Translations under genes and position numbers: made by a program
Origin: Lacrimispora celerecrescens
Lineage (GTDB): Bacteria > Bacillota > Clostridia > Lachnospirales > Lachnospiraceae
DNA: 64,000 bases
Assembly (NCBI RefSeq): GCF_000732605.1
Contig: NZ_JPME01000010.1
Span: 36-64,035, forward strand
Direction of reading: 5' to 3'
Notes under the pieces: generated by a model
The model's input: only the letters and a program-made list of their open reading frames with translations
The model's database searches: none
What the model was told of the DNA's origin: nothing
Shown here: piece after piece, positions 1 to 8,267 of the stretch
Layout: each line of letters opens with the position of its first letter
Numbering within the stretch: the first letter of the stretch is position 1

Positions 1-139
1 GTTTTTTTGAGTCATGTTTATGACTTGATCTGAGCTGATTTAGCTAAAATATATACAAAAAGTCCTATATAATATACGGGAAAGTTATTTAATTAGCATA
101 ATAAATCAAATAAAAAGCCGCAGTATATTTGGTACTGCG
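1..139. repeat. Left arm of a 139-bp perfect inverted repeat
   Basis: Every base from 1 to 139 is the reverse complement of 653 to 515; base i pairs with base 654-i. The first inner pair (140 with 514) already mismatches. The arm starts exactly at the window edge, so the true outer limit is not visible. The inner end of the arm carries a short hairpin and T-run that, read on the minus strand, is a terminator-like structure. Confidence 0.95.
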
Positions 140-514
140 ATTCAGAAGAAATAACATGATAGTTAAAGGGTTAAATAAGTCTATGACGGAGAATATGACG
201 GCTTTTAATTTCTGCCTACCGGATTGATTGTAGTGTCATCTTGTGAAACAAGATTACATTTTCTACATGAAAAAGCGCAGACACAGTACATTTTGTTTTC
301 ACCAAATAAAAAAGTGAAAATACATAGGGCCACAAAATGACGATGTTATTGACGGCTGATATACAATTTTTCAGAAAAACATTCGCAATCTGGCACGATT
401 ATTCAAACAAAAGTTCTTTTTTATTGCCTCAATTTATTACTTTATTTGATAATTGACAAATAATATTATTCCATTGTATAATAAATGTTGTCGAAATATA
501 CATAATTTTGTAAC
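140..514. other. Spacer between inverted repeat arms, no convincing gene
   Basis: These 375 bases separate the two arms. No long reading frame is present. The region holds one near-perfect sigma-A promoter pointing right (453-482) and, on the minus strand at 205-291, a 28-codon cysteine-rich frame beginning ATG with four cysteines at residues 3, 5, 9 and 12 and a weak GGTG ahead of it. I cannot tell whether that small frame is translated. The AT-rich composition differs from the coding part of the window. Confidence 0.6.
453..482 (+). promoter_or_regulatory. Consensus sigma-A promoter inside the inverted repeat
   Basis: TTGACA at 453-458 and TATAAT at 477-482 are both perfect consensus hexamers with an 18-bp spacer. 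The predicted start near 489 lies only about 25 bases before the terminator-like hairpin at 514-536, so in the present orientation the expected product is an RNA of roughly 55 bases unless read-through occurs. Confidence 0.7.
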
Positions 515-546
515 CGCAGTACCAAATATACTGCGGCTTTTTATTT
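514..546 (+). terminator. Terminator-like hairpin at inner edge of right arm
   Basis: CCGCAGTA (514-521) pairs with TACTGCGG (529-536) around a 7-base loop and is followed by CTTTTTATTT. The same structure sits in mirror image in the left arm, so transcripts leaving the spacer on either side meet a terminator. Confidence 0.65.
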
Positions 547-653
547 GATTTATTATGCTAATTAAATAACTTTCCCGTATATTATATAGGACTTTTTGTA
601 TATATTTTAGCTAAATCAGCTCAGATCAAGTCATAAACATGACTCAAAAAAAC
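515..653. repeat. Right arm of the 139-bp perfect inverted repeat
   Basis: Exact reverse complement of 1-139. Its outer end (the A-run at 646-652) overlaps the U-tract of the terminator belonging to the minus-strand gene at 703-1926, so this arm grades directly into functional chromosomal sequence. Confidence 0.95.
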
Positions 654-681
654 CGGCCAGAGCATAAAAGTCTCTGGCCGG
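646..681 (-). terminator. Rho-independent terminator of the DUF438/hemerythrin gene
   Basis: CCGGCCAGAG (653-662) pairs perfectly with CTCTGGCCGG (672-681) around a 9-base loop; read on the minus strand it is followed by seven U residues (652-646). It lies just after the stop of the minus-strand gene. Confidence 0.9.
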
Positions 682-702
682 ACGGCTATACATATGGAAT
701 TT

Positions 703-1926
703 CTATTCGGAAAGCAGCCTCTTTTCCCCGGTGATCTCTTGTATTGGATTTATATCCTGAGTCACTTCCAGAACACCAAGATACTCTCCTTCATGACTTC
801 TCACCGCATAATAGCGGATCAAAATATATTTTCCAGCCATTTTGATCCAGAAGTCTTCCTGGTCTTTTCTTCCGGCTTTGAAATCTTCAACAATCTTTTC
901 AACAACATGAACACTGGCCGGCGGATGGCAGTTGGAAACATTTCTGCCGATAATGGCTTTTGTTCTGGGGAAAGCTCTCTCCTTTCCTTCTGAAAAATAC
1001 TTTACCACATCATCCTTATTTACAAAGGTAATGTCAAAGGGGAGCGTATTTAACATAGATGTCAGTTCTTCTAACTTAAATTCTCCGGAAGGAAGTTTAA
1101 TAAGACCTGTTTCTCCTTCTTCCTTTATCTCCGTCTTCTCTTTTCCCTTGTCGTCTGCGGCAGGATTCCATTTCGGTACATGGTCAATCATAAAACCTAT
1201 TTCTCCGCTTTCATCAGCAATTGTTTTCCACTCTTCCTGGGTCAGTTGTTCTAAAAGCATGGGAGCCATGATATTTTCTTCTTTAAATATCATTTCAGAG
1301 ATTTTATCCAGTAATTTTTCAATTTTCTGTATCAGGGTTTCATTGACTTCTGCGTTCATATCAAGTAATTCCACTGTTTCTTTCACTTGATTCCTGATTT
1401 CATCATCCACTCCCCACATAACCTTTGGAGGTGCCGTGATTCCGTACTTCTCCATATATGGAAACAGCAGATTTTCCTTCTTTCCATAATGAATGGATAA
1501 GTCTTTTAATTGATTTACACCTTCTTTAAGCTTAATAAATTCTTCCTTAACATTATCTTTTGCCAGAACCAGATATGGACGGATTCCGTTTTCAATTATA
1601 TGAACAATTTTCTTATTTTCTCTGATCAGCACATTTAGCGGATGTCCAGGAATTAACGTTGGATCATTATCAGGCTGGTGGATTTCCTCTATAGAACCTT
1701 TAAAAACTGAGGCATGGACATCACAAAGCTTTTGTACCTCCTCCACCGGCAGACCATCTGCGATCAGGGCTGTTTCAGCTGCAGAAATTTCAGAGGCGGA
1801 CACTCCATGAAAAGCTTCCTCAAACAGCTGCTTGACCTCTTCTACTGATTTTCCTTCATGTAGTTTTTTAATGATCTCTTTTATCGCATTTTGTCTCATT
1901 TCGCGATTGTTAATATATTCACTCAT
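703..1926 (-). CDS. DUF438 / hemerythrin / PAS domain protein
   Basis: Soluble 407-residue protein with three parts: an N-terminal helical DUF438 region (about residues 13-80), a hemerythrin-like HHE four-helix domain (about 90-230, with HPLNVLIRENKKI and a SIHYGKKENLLFPYMEK-type metal-binding helix), and a C-terminal PAS domain (about 285-400). Family knowledge: HHE domains bind a di-iron centre and sense or handle oxygen or NO; PAS domains bind small ligands or cofactors. No output domain such as a kinase is visible, so its effector is unknown. The start is supported by AAGGAGG seven bases before ATG. Lies just downstream of a ferredoxin gene on the same strand but behind a terminator, within a redox-stress neighbourhood that also includes hcp. 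Confidence 0.85.
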   Translation of the reverse strand: MSEYINNREMRQNAIKEIIKKLHEGKSVEEVKQLFEEAFHGVSASEISAAETALIADGLPVEEVQKLCDVHASVFKGSIEEIHQPDNDPTLIPGHPLNVLIRENKKIVHIIENGIRPYLVLAKDNVKEEFIKLKEGVNQLKDLSIHYGKKENLLFPYMEKYGITAPPKVMWGVDDEIRNQVKETVELLDMNAEVNETLIQKIEKLLDKISEMIFKEENIMAPMLLEQLTQEEWKTIADESGEIGFMIDHVPKWNPAADDKGKEKTEIKEEGETGLIKLPSGEFKLEELTSMLNTLPFDITFVNKDDVVKYFSEGKERAFPRTKAIIGRNVSNCHPPASVHVVEKIVEDFKAGRKDQEDFWIKMAGKYILIRYYAVRSHEGEYLGVLEVTQDINPIQEITGEKRLLSE

Positions 1927-1969
1927 AGAATTCCTCCTTCTCCCACTGGGCGAATCTACTTCTTAGTAT

Positions 1970-2015
1970 AAAAAACGCCCCCGTCTGATTGGATCATTTC
2001 CCTCAGAGGGAGGCG
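1970..2015 (-). terminator. Terminator after the ferredoxin gene
   Basis: On the minus strand CGCCTCCC (2015-2008) can pair with GGGGGCG (1982-1976) with one bulge, followed by six U. It separates ferredoxin from the downstream hemerythrin gene; partial read-through is possible. Confidence 0.6.
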
Positions 2016-2025
2016 CTCTTCCTGA

Positions 2026-2214
2026 TTATTCTACTGTAATTACCGAAACAGGACAGCCTTCCTGCGCTTCTACTGCTGTTTGCTCCGCAGACTCCGGCAC
2101 TTCATCAACATATGCTTCCGCAGGTCCGTCATCTCCCATTCGAAACACCTCAGGACAAACCGATGCACACAGCCCGCATTCAATACAACCCTCTCTATCT
2201 ACCGTTGCTTTCAT
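2026..2214 (-). CDS. Small 4Fe-4S ferredoxin
   Basis: A 62-residue ferredoxin. Cysteines C10, C13, C16 and C20 form a CxxCxxCxxxCP motif and C54 sits in a second CP motif near the end. With only five cysteines it most likely holds one [4Fe-4S] cluster, like other short clostridial ferredoxins. It is acidic, as expected for a soluble electron carrier. AAAGGAG precedes the ATG. Its promoter carries a palindromic operator identical in layout to the one before hcp (see 2303-2346), so a role as electron donor in nitrosative or oxidative stress, possibly to Hcp, is a reasonable inference but not proven. Confidence 0.9.
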   Translation of the reverse strand: MKATVDREGCIECGLCASVCPEVFRMGDDGPAEAYVDEVPESAEQTAVEAQEGCPVSVITVE

Positions 2215-2302
2215 ATCAACAACTCCTTTCCCAAAGATATCTTTATTGTTGGTAATTTCTTTACAAATTATCCATTTTTTAAAGATATGATTTATTTTTT
2301 TC

Positions 2303-2346
2303 AGAATACCACTTCCATGGTTTCCTGTATGTTGTAATTACAACAT
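2303..2346 (-). promoter_or_regulatory. Ferredoxin promoter with CRP/FNR-type operator
   Basis: An 18-bp perfect palindrome, ATGTTGTAATTACAACAT (2329-2346), is centred 32 bases upstream of the centre of an extended -10, TGGTATTCT (hexamer at 2303-2308). That places the operator at about -41.5, the usual position for class II activation by CRP/FNR-family proteins. The same palindrome and spacing recur before hcp. Confidence 0.7.
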
Positions 2347-2487
2347 TTTCCATTTTTATTAATAAAATCATCAAAATACATGGCAGAATATAAAATTGTA
2401 TAGAAGTTTTGGCATAAATATGATACATTTTTTGATAACAGGCGATGTTGATAGGAAGCGAATCGATTGGGCAAAGGAGAATAATTG

Positions 2488-2895
2488 ATGAACACATGGA
2501 GCGAGATGTATGACAGGGCAAAACAGGTTCAAAATTCAAGAACAATTTCACCGTTTATTGAAGCGGGCGGAGTTGCCGCAGCTATATTAACAGCAGATAA
2601 CAACATCTATGTTGGGGTTTGCATCGATACCAGTTCTTCACTTGGAATGTGTGCGGAACGCAATGCTATTGCAAATATGATAACCCATGGGGAAAGTAAA
2701 ATAATGAAAGTACTTGCAATTATGCCTGACGGAAACGTCGGCCCGCCTTGCGGAGCCTGCAGGGAATTTATGATGCAGCTGGATAAGGATAGTAAAAACA
2801 TTGATGTGCTTATAAATTATGATACTTTAGAAACAATGAAACTTGGCGACTTATGCCCGAATTGGTGGACAGACAGCCGTTTTAATCAAATCTGA
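2488..2895 (+). CDS. Cytidine deaminase-like zinc hydrolase
   Basis: A 135-residue protein of the cytidine/blasticidin deaminase fold. The zinc site and catalytic glutamate are seen as C55-A56-E57 and P-C88-x-x-C91. It is about the length of free-standing cytidine deaminases, but the sequence around the motifs is also compatible with blasticidin-S-type or other small deaminases, so the substrate is uncertain. AAAGGAGA sits eight bases before the ATG at 2488; a TTG three bases earlier is less likely as start. Divergent from the ferredoxin gene and followed by a SnoaL-like gene. Confidence 0.8.
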   Translation: MNTWSEMYDRAKQVQNSRTISPFIEAGGVAAAILTADNNIYVGVCIDTSSSLGMCAERNAIANMITHGESKIMKVLAIMPDGNVGPPCGACREFMMQLDKDSKNIDVLINYDTLETMKLGDLCPNWWTDSRFNQI

Positions 2896-2942
2896 AGCAC
2901 CAAAAGAATGTGACTAATGATTTAAACTAACAGGAGTTTAAA

Positions 2943-3314
2943 ATGTGGAAGAAAATATTAGTTGAAAATTATTTTCAGGCATGGATCGAAAAAGATGCAG
3001 ATATGCTAAAGACGATCTTTTCAGATGAAATTATATACAGTGAATGTTATGGTCCGGAATATCATGGAATCCAACAGGTTTTAAAATGGTTTGTTGATTG
3101 GAATAAGGCAGGAACCGTTTTAGAGTGGTCGATGAAGCGGTTTGTTTCAGAAGGAAATACAACGGTTGTAGAATGGTATTTTAAGTGCGATTATAACAAT
3201 GTAATCGATGGATTTGATGGAGTTTCAATAATTGATTTTGATGGTAATAAGAAAATTAAAGTATTAAAAGAATTTCAATCGAAAGCAGAACATTATTTTC
3301 CCTACGAGGAATAA
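2943..3314 (+). CDS. SnoaL/NTF2-like small protein
   Basis: A 123-residue protein with the N-terminal pattern of the SnoaL-like NTF2 fold: a first helix with FQAWIEKDADMLKTIFSDEI, then YHGIQQVLKWF and several aromatic beta strands. These proteins form a cone-shaped pocket and act as small isomerases, hydrolases or ligand-binding proteins; nothing here fixes a substrate. AGGAG precedes the ATG. Follows the deaminase gene after 47 bases, probably co-transcribed, and ends at a terminator. Confidence 0.7.
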   Translation: MWKKILVENYFQAWIEKDADMLKTIFSDEIIYSECYGPEYHGIQQVLKWFVDWNKAGTVLEWSMKRFVSEGNTTVVEWYFKCDYNNVIDGFDGVSIIDFDGNKKIKVLKEFQSKAEHYFPYEE

Positions 3315-3327
3315 ATCAGAGCAAAAC

Positions 3328-3376
3328 AGAGAGGCCGCAAAACCAACTCACGTTAGTTATGCAGCCCCTCTTTTAT
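3328..3376 (+). terminator. Terminator between convergent SnoaL-like and hcp genes
   Basis: AGAGGCCGCA (3329-3339 region) pairs with TGCAGCCCCTCT (3360-3371), with U-rich sequence on both sides, so it can serve both convergent genes. Confidence 0.65.
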
Positions 3377-3394
3377 TATGCCGGTAGCCGGTTA

Positions 3395-5026
3395 TTATGC
3401 ATTCATGAAGAATTCGATGTCATCTTCTACAGTACCTATTCCTGCAATACCAAATGTTTCAACAAGAACCTTGGCAACGTTTGGAGACAGGAAACCAGGT
3501 AATGTCGGTCCTAAGTGAATATTCTTCACTCCTAAGTAAAGCAGTGCAAGAAGTACGATAACGGCCTTCTGCTCATACCATGCGATGTTATAAGCGATTG
3601 GAAGTTCATTAACATCATCAAGACCAAATACTTCCTTTAATTTCAGCGCAATGACTGCCAGGGAATAGGAGTCATTACACTGTCCTGCATCCAGGACTCT
3701 TGGAATTCCGCCGATGTCGCCCAGTTCCAGCTTGTTGTATCTGTATTTTGCACAGCCAGCTGTAAGAATGATGGTATCGCTCGGAAGCTGCTTTGCAAAC
3801 TCTGTGTAGTACTCTCTGGATTTCATTCTGCCGTCGCATCCTGCCATAACAAAGAACTTTTTAATGGCTCCTGATTTCACAGCATCAACCACTTTATCTG
3901 CAAGTGCCAGTATCTGATTATGGGCAAAACCGCCTACAATACTGCCTGTTTCAATCTCATCAGGAGAAGGAAGCTTCTTTGCCATTTCAATAATAGCTGA
4001 AAAATCCTTCTTGCCGTTTTCATCTGCAGGAATGTTTGGACATCCTGGGAAGCCTGCAGCGCCTGTTGTAAAGATTCTGCCTGCAACTTCAGGAGTTTTT
4101 GGAGGAACAATACAGTTTGTGGTAAAAAGAATCGGTCCGTGGAAGGACTCAAATTCACCAACCTGCATCCACCAGGAGTTTCCGTAGTTACCTACAAAGT
4201 TGTCATATTTCTTAAATGCAGGATAATAGTGAGCAGGAAGCATTTCTCCATGGGTGTAAACATCCACTCCTGTTCCCTTTGTCTGCTCTAAAAGCTGTTC
4301 CATATCGGTCAGATCATGACCGGAAATAAGAATGGCCGGGTTCTTTCTGACACCGATATTAACGGATGTGATTTCCGGATTTCCATAGCGTGATGTATTG
4401 GCCTCATCAAGAAGAGCCATTCCTTTAACACCGTATTCACCGGTCTTTAAGGTCAGGGCAACCAGATCATCGGCAGTTAAGCTGTTGTCAAGAGTTGCAG
4501 CCATTCCTTCGTATATAAAGGAATAAATGGATACATCTTCTTTTCCGATGTTGTATGCATGCTCTGTATAAGCAGCCAGACCCTTAATTCCATAGATGAT
4601 CAGCTCTCTTAAGGAGCGGATATCTTCATTTTCTGTTGCAAGAACTCCTACGGAAGAAGCCTTGGAAAGCATGGATTCTCTGGAATCTACAGTAAATACT
4701 GCTGCATCCTGATTTCCGTTGTATTCTGTATCCTTTGCAAGCTGGTCTCTTAATCCAAGAACTTTTACGATCTGTGTTTCTATAGCATCCGCATCAAAGT
4801 TTGCGTTTGTGATCGTAATAAAGAGACTTGTAAGTACCTCGTGATTGATTGTATGAAGCTCTGCAGCATCTGTTTTTGTCTTTACAACAATTTCAGAAAT
4901 GCCCTTTACTGCATAAACGAGCAGGTCCTGAAGCTTTGCAACCTCCTCATTCTTACCACAGACACCTTTAATGGTACAGCCTGTGTTTTTTGCTGTCTCC
5001 TGACACTGATAGCAAAACATGCTCAT
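3395..5026 (-). CDS. hcp: Hydroxylamine reductase / hybrid cluster protein
   Basis: A 543-residue hybrid cluster (prismane) protein. The N-terminal cysteines C5, C8, C17 and C23 bind the cubane cluster; later conserved cysteines (for example in FTTNCIVPP, the GCPN and AGCDGR segments) ligate the hybrid Fe-S-O cluster. Hcp reduces hydroxylamine in vitro and acts on NO in vivo, giving nitrosative-stress protection. Length is that of the clostridial class. The promoter (5098-5139) shares its operator with the ferredoxin promoter at 2303-2346, pointing to joint control. A dedicated Hcr reductase gene is not present; the ferredoxin may be the donor. Confidence 0.95.
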   Translation of the reverse strand: MSMFCYQCQETAKNTGCTIKGVCGKNEEVAKLQDLLVYAVKGISEIVVKTKTDAAELHTINHEVLTSLFITITNANFDADAIETQIVKVLGLRDQLAKDTEYNGNQDAAVFTVDSRESMLSKASSVGVLATENEDIRSLRELIIYGIKGLAAYTEHAYNIGKEDVSIYSFIYEGMAATLDNSLTADDLVALTLKTGEYGVKGMALLDEANTSRYGNPEITSVNIGVRKNPAILISGHDLTDMEQLLEQTKGTGVDVYTHGEMLPAHYYPAFKKYDNFVGNYGNSWWMQVGEFESFHGPILFTTNCIVPPKTPEVAGRIFTTGAAGFPGCPNIPADENGKKDFSAIIEMAKKLPSPDEIETGSIVGGFAHNQILALADKVVDAVKSGAIKKFFVMAGCDGRMKSREYYTEFAKQLPSDTIILTAGCAKYRYNKLELGDIGGIPRVLDAGQCNDSYSLAVIALKLKEVFGLDDVNELPIAYNIAWYEQKAVIVLLALLYLGVKNIHLGPTLPGFLSPNVAKVLVETFGIAGIGTVEDDIEFFMNA

Positions 5027-5097
5027 ATTCCATTACCTCCTATTGTATATTTTCTATGCACAGCACCTTTTTTTCAGTGCTCTTGCTTTCTTTTAAA

Positions 5098-5139
5098 AGG
5101 ATACCACTGGAATAAAATTATGTCCGTTGTTATTACAAC
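5098..5139 (-). promoter_or_regulatory. hcp promoter with CRP/FNR-type operator
   Basis: GTTGTTATTACAAC (5126-5139; 12 of 14 positions symmetric) lies exactly 32 bases, centre to centre, upstream of TATCCT (5098-5103), which is preceded by TG to give the extended -10 TGGTATCCT. Both the spacing and the -10 match the ferredoxin promoter. Confidence 0.7.
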
Positions 5140-5167
5140 ATACTATCATTTTTATTTTTTTTCCCAT

Positions 5168-5218
5168 AAAAAACAGCCATATCAGCAATTTGTTTTACCC
5201 AAAATGCTGATACAGCCG
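5168..5218 (-). terminator. Terminator of the small membrane protein gene
   Basis: On the minus strand a 14-bp stem (5218-5205 with 5187-5174, three G-U pairs) is followed by six U residues. Confidence 0.8.
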
Positions 5219-5267
5219 TTCGTATCTGAGAACAGCGCCGCTACTTGCGGCAAGCTTTGTGAACCAT

Positions 5268-5489
5268 TTAACGTTCATCCATGCAAATCTTCACAAATTT
5301 CGCCATAATCAAAATATAGCTGAAAATGAAAACAAAACCTGCGGCCATAAGAGGCCATTTTCTCTTTTTTTCCGGAATCGATAATCCAACCATGATTCCT
5401 ACTGCGCACAGGCATATCTTTAATAGTGCAAAATCTTTTATACTGCACTTTTGTACAAATGCATCTGCACACTCACAAATCTCTTTCAT
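5268..5489 (-). CDS. Small two-helix membrane protein, unknown function
   Basis: A 73-residue protein with two predicted membrane segments (about residues 23-37, ALLKICLCAVGIMVG, and 47-66, PLMAAGFVFIFSYILIM) separated by a basic loop EKKRKW. It resembles a family of about 70-residue Firmicute proteins that databases sometimes label as a phosphate ABC transporter permease; that label is unlikely to reflect function. AAAGGAG precedes the ATG. Confidence 0.7.
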   Translation of the reverse strand: MKEICECADAFVQKCSIKDFALLKICLCAVGIMVGLSIPEKKRKWPLMAAGFVFIFSYILIMAKFVKICMDER

Positions 5490-5639
5490 CTACACCGTCT
5501 CCTTTCATAAATTTTCTTCCATAGTTTTTTAGTCACGACCTGTTTGCTTGATTCATAGTTAGTATACGCCTTTGGAAAAATATTATTATAATCTAACAGA
5601 AAATCCCTGTTCTAAATTAAGCCCTGGCTTAAACAATTG

Positions 5640-6251
5640 TCAGCGATAATCCTGCACATCAAATTCTTTATTTTTATAATAATACTTTCTGTCATCCTCC
5701 ACAATCTGCCGTACTACTCTGCAGGGATTTCCCAGTGCTACCACATGATCCGGGATATCTTTTGTCACAACGCTTCCGGCGCCGATCACCACATCGTTTC
5801 CTATGGTAACTCCCGGATTGATGACAACGTTGCCTCCGATCCACACATTGTTTCCTATGGTGACAGGAATGCCGTACTCATATCCTGAATTTCTGGAATC
5901 CGGATGAATGGGGTGGCCGGCAGTATAGATCGATACATTGGGCGCAAGCATGACATTGTCTCCGATGATCACCTTACCTACATCAAGGATCGTACAGTTA
6001 TAATTTGCATAGAAATAATCCCCGGCCTCAATATTAGACCCGTAATCACAGTGAAACGGCGCTTCAATATGAACATCCTTTCCCGCCTTTCCAAGAATAC
6101 TCCGGATCAGCTCTTCAATCTTTTCTTCTTCATCCGGGCGCAGCTGATTATACTTGTGTATTTTAAGCTTGTTTTCCATTCGCTCCTCTCGGAGCCCATC
6201 TAACCAGGCCTTGTAAGGCAGGCCAGCCAGCATTCTTTCTTTTTGGTTCAT
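5640..6251 (-). CDS. Maltose/galactoside O-acetyltransferase-like enzyme
   Basis: A 203-residue hexapeptide-repeat acetyltransferase of the LacA/Maa/NodL group. It has the N-terminal helical Mac domain (MLAGLPYKAW), then a left-handed beta-helix of repeated I-G-x-x-V units and the catalytic histidine in TAGHPIH. It transfers acetyl from acetyl-CoA to a sugar hydroxyl, in the cytoplasm; the acceptor is not defined. I chose the ATG at 6251 because AAGAAGGG precedes it; an upstream ATG at 6284 lacks a ribosome binding site. Divergent from the fusion gene at 6441. Confidence 0.85.
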   Translation of the reverse strand: MNQKERMLAGLPYKAWLDGLREERMENKLKIHKYNQLRPDEEEKIEELIRSILGKAGKDVHIEAPFHCDYGSNIEAGDYFYANYNCTILDVGKVIIGDNVMLAPNVSIYTAGHPIHPDSRNSGYEYGIPVTIGNNVWIGGNVVINPGVTIGNDVVIGAGSVVTKDIPDHVVALGNPCRVVRQIVEDDRKYYYKNKEFDVQDYR

Positions 6252-6364
6252 GCTCTTTACCCTTCTTTCTTTCATCATAATCATAATGATAAATCATGAA
6301 CCGCAGGATATCAACCGTTAGTCCACCATAACTTTTGTTTGGAGATATTTTTATTTCAAATCTA

Positions 6365-6393
6365 TTGACAGATCATGAATAACCTGGTATTAT
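6365..6393 (+). promoter_or_regulatory. Promoter of the fusion-enzyme operon
   Basis: TTGACA at 6365-6370 and TATTAT at 6388-6393 with a 17-bp spacer; predicted start near 6400, about 40 bases before the first gene. Confidence 0.65.
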
Positions 6394-6440
6394 GTTCAAT
6401 AATTTATAAAATATTACATTTTTGAACAAAGGAGTATGCG

Positions 6441-8249
6441 ATGCAGGCAATTATTTTGGCCGCCGGAATGGGACGGCGTTTAAAAAAGTTAACGAAAGAC
6501 CAGCCCAAATGCATGATCACCGTAAATGGCATTCCTATGATCGAACGCATGATGAAACAGCTGGATCATTGCCATTTGGACCGAATCATCATTGTAACCG
6601 GACATAAGGGTGAAGAGCTGCAATCCTTTGTATCCTCTCTCCCCCTCTCCACTCCGGTCACCTACATAGACAATCCGGTTTACAAAACAACAAACAATAT
6701 CTACTCCCTTTATCTTGCAAAGGACCAGCTTCTCATGGATGATACCATTTTACTGGAGTCTGACCTGATTTTCGAGCAGGAAGTGCTGACTCAGATCATA
6801 AACGATCCCTATCCCAATCTGGCACTTGTGGCCCATTTTGAAAGCTGGATGGATGGGACGGTGGTTCTTCTTGATGAACAGGACAATATTATGAAATTCC
6901 TCACGCGGAAGGATTTCCGTTTTGAGGATATTCATTCCTATTACAAAACTGTCAACATCTATAAGTTCAGCCGCAGCTTTTCCACCACCCATTATGTTCC
7001 CTTCCTGGAAGCGTACAGCAAGGCCTTGGGTAACAATGAATATTATGAACAGGTATTAAAGGTCATATCACTTTTGGATGACCACGATTTAAAAGCCACC
7101 AGACTGGAAAATGGCTTCTGGTATGAAATCGACGATGAGCAGGATTTAGATATTGCGGAATCCATATTTACAGATTCCCAAAGCAGATTAACCCGGTTAT
7201 CGAAACGATTCGGCGGCTACTGGCGGTATCCCGGCCTTCTGGATTTCTGTTACCTGGTCAATCCCTATTTTCCAAACAGCCGTTTCATGGGAGAAATCAA
7301 GGCCAGCTTTGAAGTCCTTACCACCAGCTATCCCTCCGGTCTTGACGTTAATAACTTACTGGCCGCAAAATCTCTGGGGCTGGACAGAAATCAGGTTCTC
7401 ACCGGAAACGGGGCGGCGGAATTAATAAGGCCTTTGCTCCGCAGCTTTAATAATTCTGTCGGTGTCCTGCGCCCTTCCTTTGATGAATATGGAGCTTGTT
7501 CCCAGAATGCCATTTATTTTACCGTTACAACTCCGGATTATACGTATACCGCCCAGGATATCATGGACTTTTATAAAGATAAGGAACTGGATGCTCTGGT
7601 TTTAGTCAACCCGGATAATCCCACGGGAAATTACATTCCAAAGAATGAGGTCCTTTCTCTTGCCAAGTACTGCAAGGCAAGAAGCATCACACTCATTCTG
7701 GATGAATCCTTTATTGACTTCTCCTCTGCGGAGGAATCGCCGTCGCTCATGTGTCAGGAAATACTTGATGAGTATACGAACCTGGTTCTTATCAAAAGCA
7801 TTTCAAAGTCCTATGGGGTTCCAGGACTGCGGCTGGGACTCCTCACCTGCAGTGACCCGGAAATCATCAGTCTTGTACGGAACGAGCTGCCCATTTGGAA
7901 CATCAACTCTCTGGCTGAGTATTTTCTGCAGATTTTTGAAAAGTATCAATCTGACTATCAGGAGGCCCTGGCGCATTTTAAAAGGACCAGGGAAAAATTA
8001 TACCAGTCCCTTCATTCCATCAGGCAGTTAAAGCTTTACCCCTCTCAGGCCAACTTCATCATGTGCGAAATCACTGATGGCTGTTCCGCCACCCAGATTG
8101 CCGAGTTGCTGTTAAACCGCTATAACATTCTGGTAAAGGATCTGTCCCACAAACCGGGGATGGAAGGCAGGGAGTTTATCCGTATTGCAGTCAGGACAGA
8201 GGCAGACAACGAACGTCTGGCGGATGCGCTGAAACACATTTTACGCTAA
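6441..8249 (+). CDS. Nucleotidyltransferase fused to class I/II aminotransferase-fold enzyme
   Basis: A 602-residue two-domain cytoplasmic enzyme. Residues 1 to about 240 are an NTP-transferase of the LicC/phosphocholine cytidylyltransferase type (AIILAAGMGRRL nucleotide loop, PKCM, TNNIYSLYLA, and LESDLI metal site). Residues about 265-602 are a fold-type I PLP enzyme related to histidinol-phosphate aminotransferase and CobD (NPDNPTG, DESFIDF, and SISKSYGVPGLRLG with the PLP lysine). A comparable fusion with an aminoethylphosphonate transaminase is known in PntC of phosphonate pathways, but no phosphonate mutase gene is nearby. A plausible reading is synthesis of a nucleotide-activated amino alcohol head group; the substrate is not shown by the sequence. 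AAGGAG precedes the ATG; an operon with the methyltransferase follows. Confidence 0.85.
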   Translation: MQAIILAAGMGRRLKKLTKDQPKCMITVNGIPMIERMMKQLDHCHLDRIIIVTGHKGEELQSFVSSLPLSTPVTYIDNPVYKTTNNIYSLYLAKDQLLMDDTILLESDLIFEQEVLTQIINDPYPNLALVAHFESWMDGTVVLLDEQDNIMKFLTRKDFRFEDIHSYYKTVNIYKFSRSFSTTHYVPFLEAYSKALGNNEYYEQVLKVISLLDDHDLKATRLENGFWYEIDDEQDLDIAESIFTDSQSRLTRLSKRFGGYWRYPGLLDFCYLVNPYFPNSRFMGEIKASFEVLTTSYPSGLDVNNLLAAKSLGLDRNQVLTGNGAAELIRPLLRSFNNSVGVLRPSFDEYGACSQNAIYFTVTTPDYTYTAQDIMDFYKDKELDALVLVNPDNPTGNYIPKNEVLSLAKYCKARSITLILDESFIDFSSAEESPSLMCQEILDEYTNLVLIKSISKSYGVPGLRLGLLTCSDPEIISLVRNELPIWNINSLAEYFLQIFEKYQSDYQEALAHFKRTREKLYQSLHSIRQLKLYPSQANFIMCEITDGCSATQIAELLLNRYNILVKDLSHKPGMEGREFIRIAVRTEADNERLADALKHILR

Positions 8250-8267
8250 TAAAAGGAGGTAATTATT

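Noticed and set aside
2279-2551. Minus-strand frames over the cytidine deaminase start region
   Set aside because: They cover the ferredoxin promoter and operator, show no family resemblance and have no ribosome binding site.
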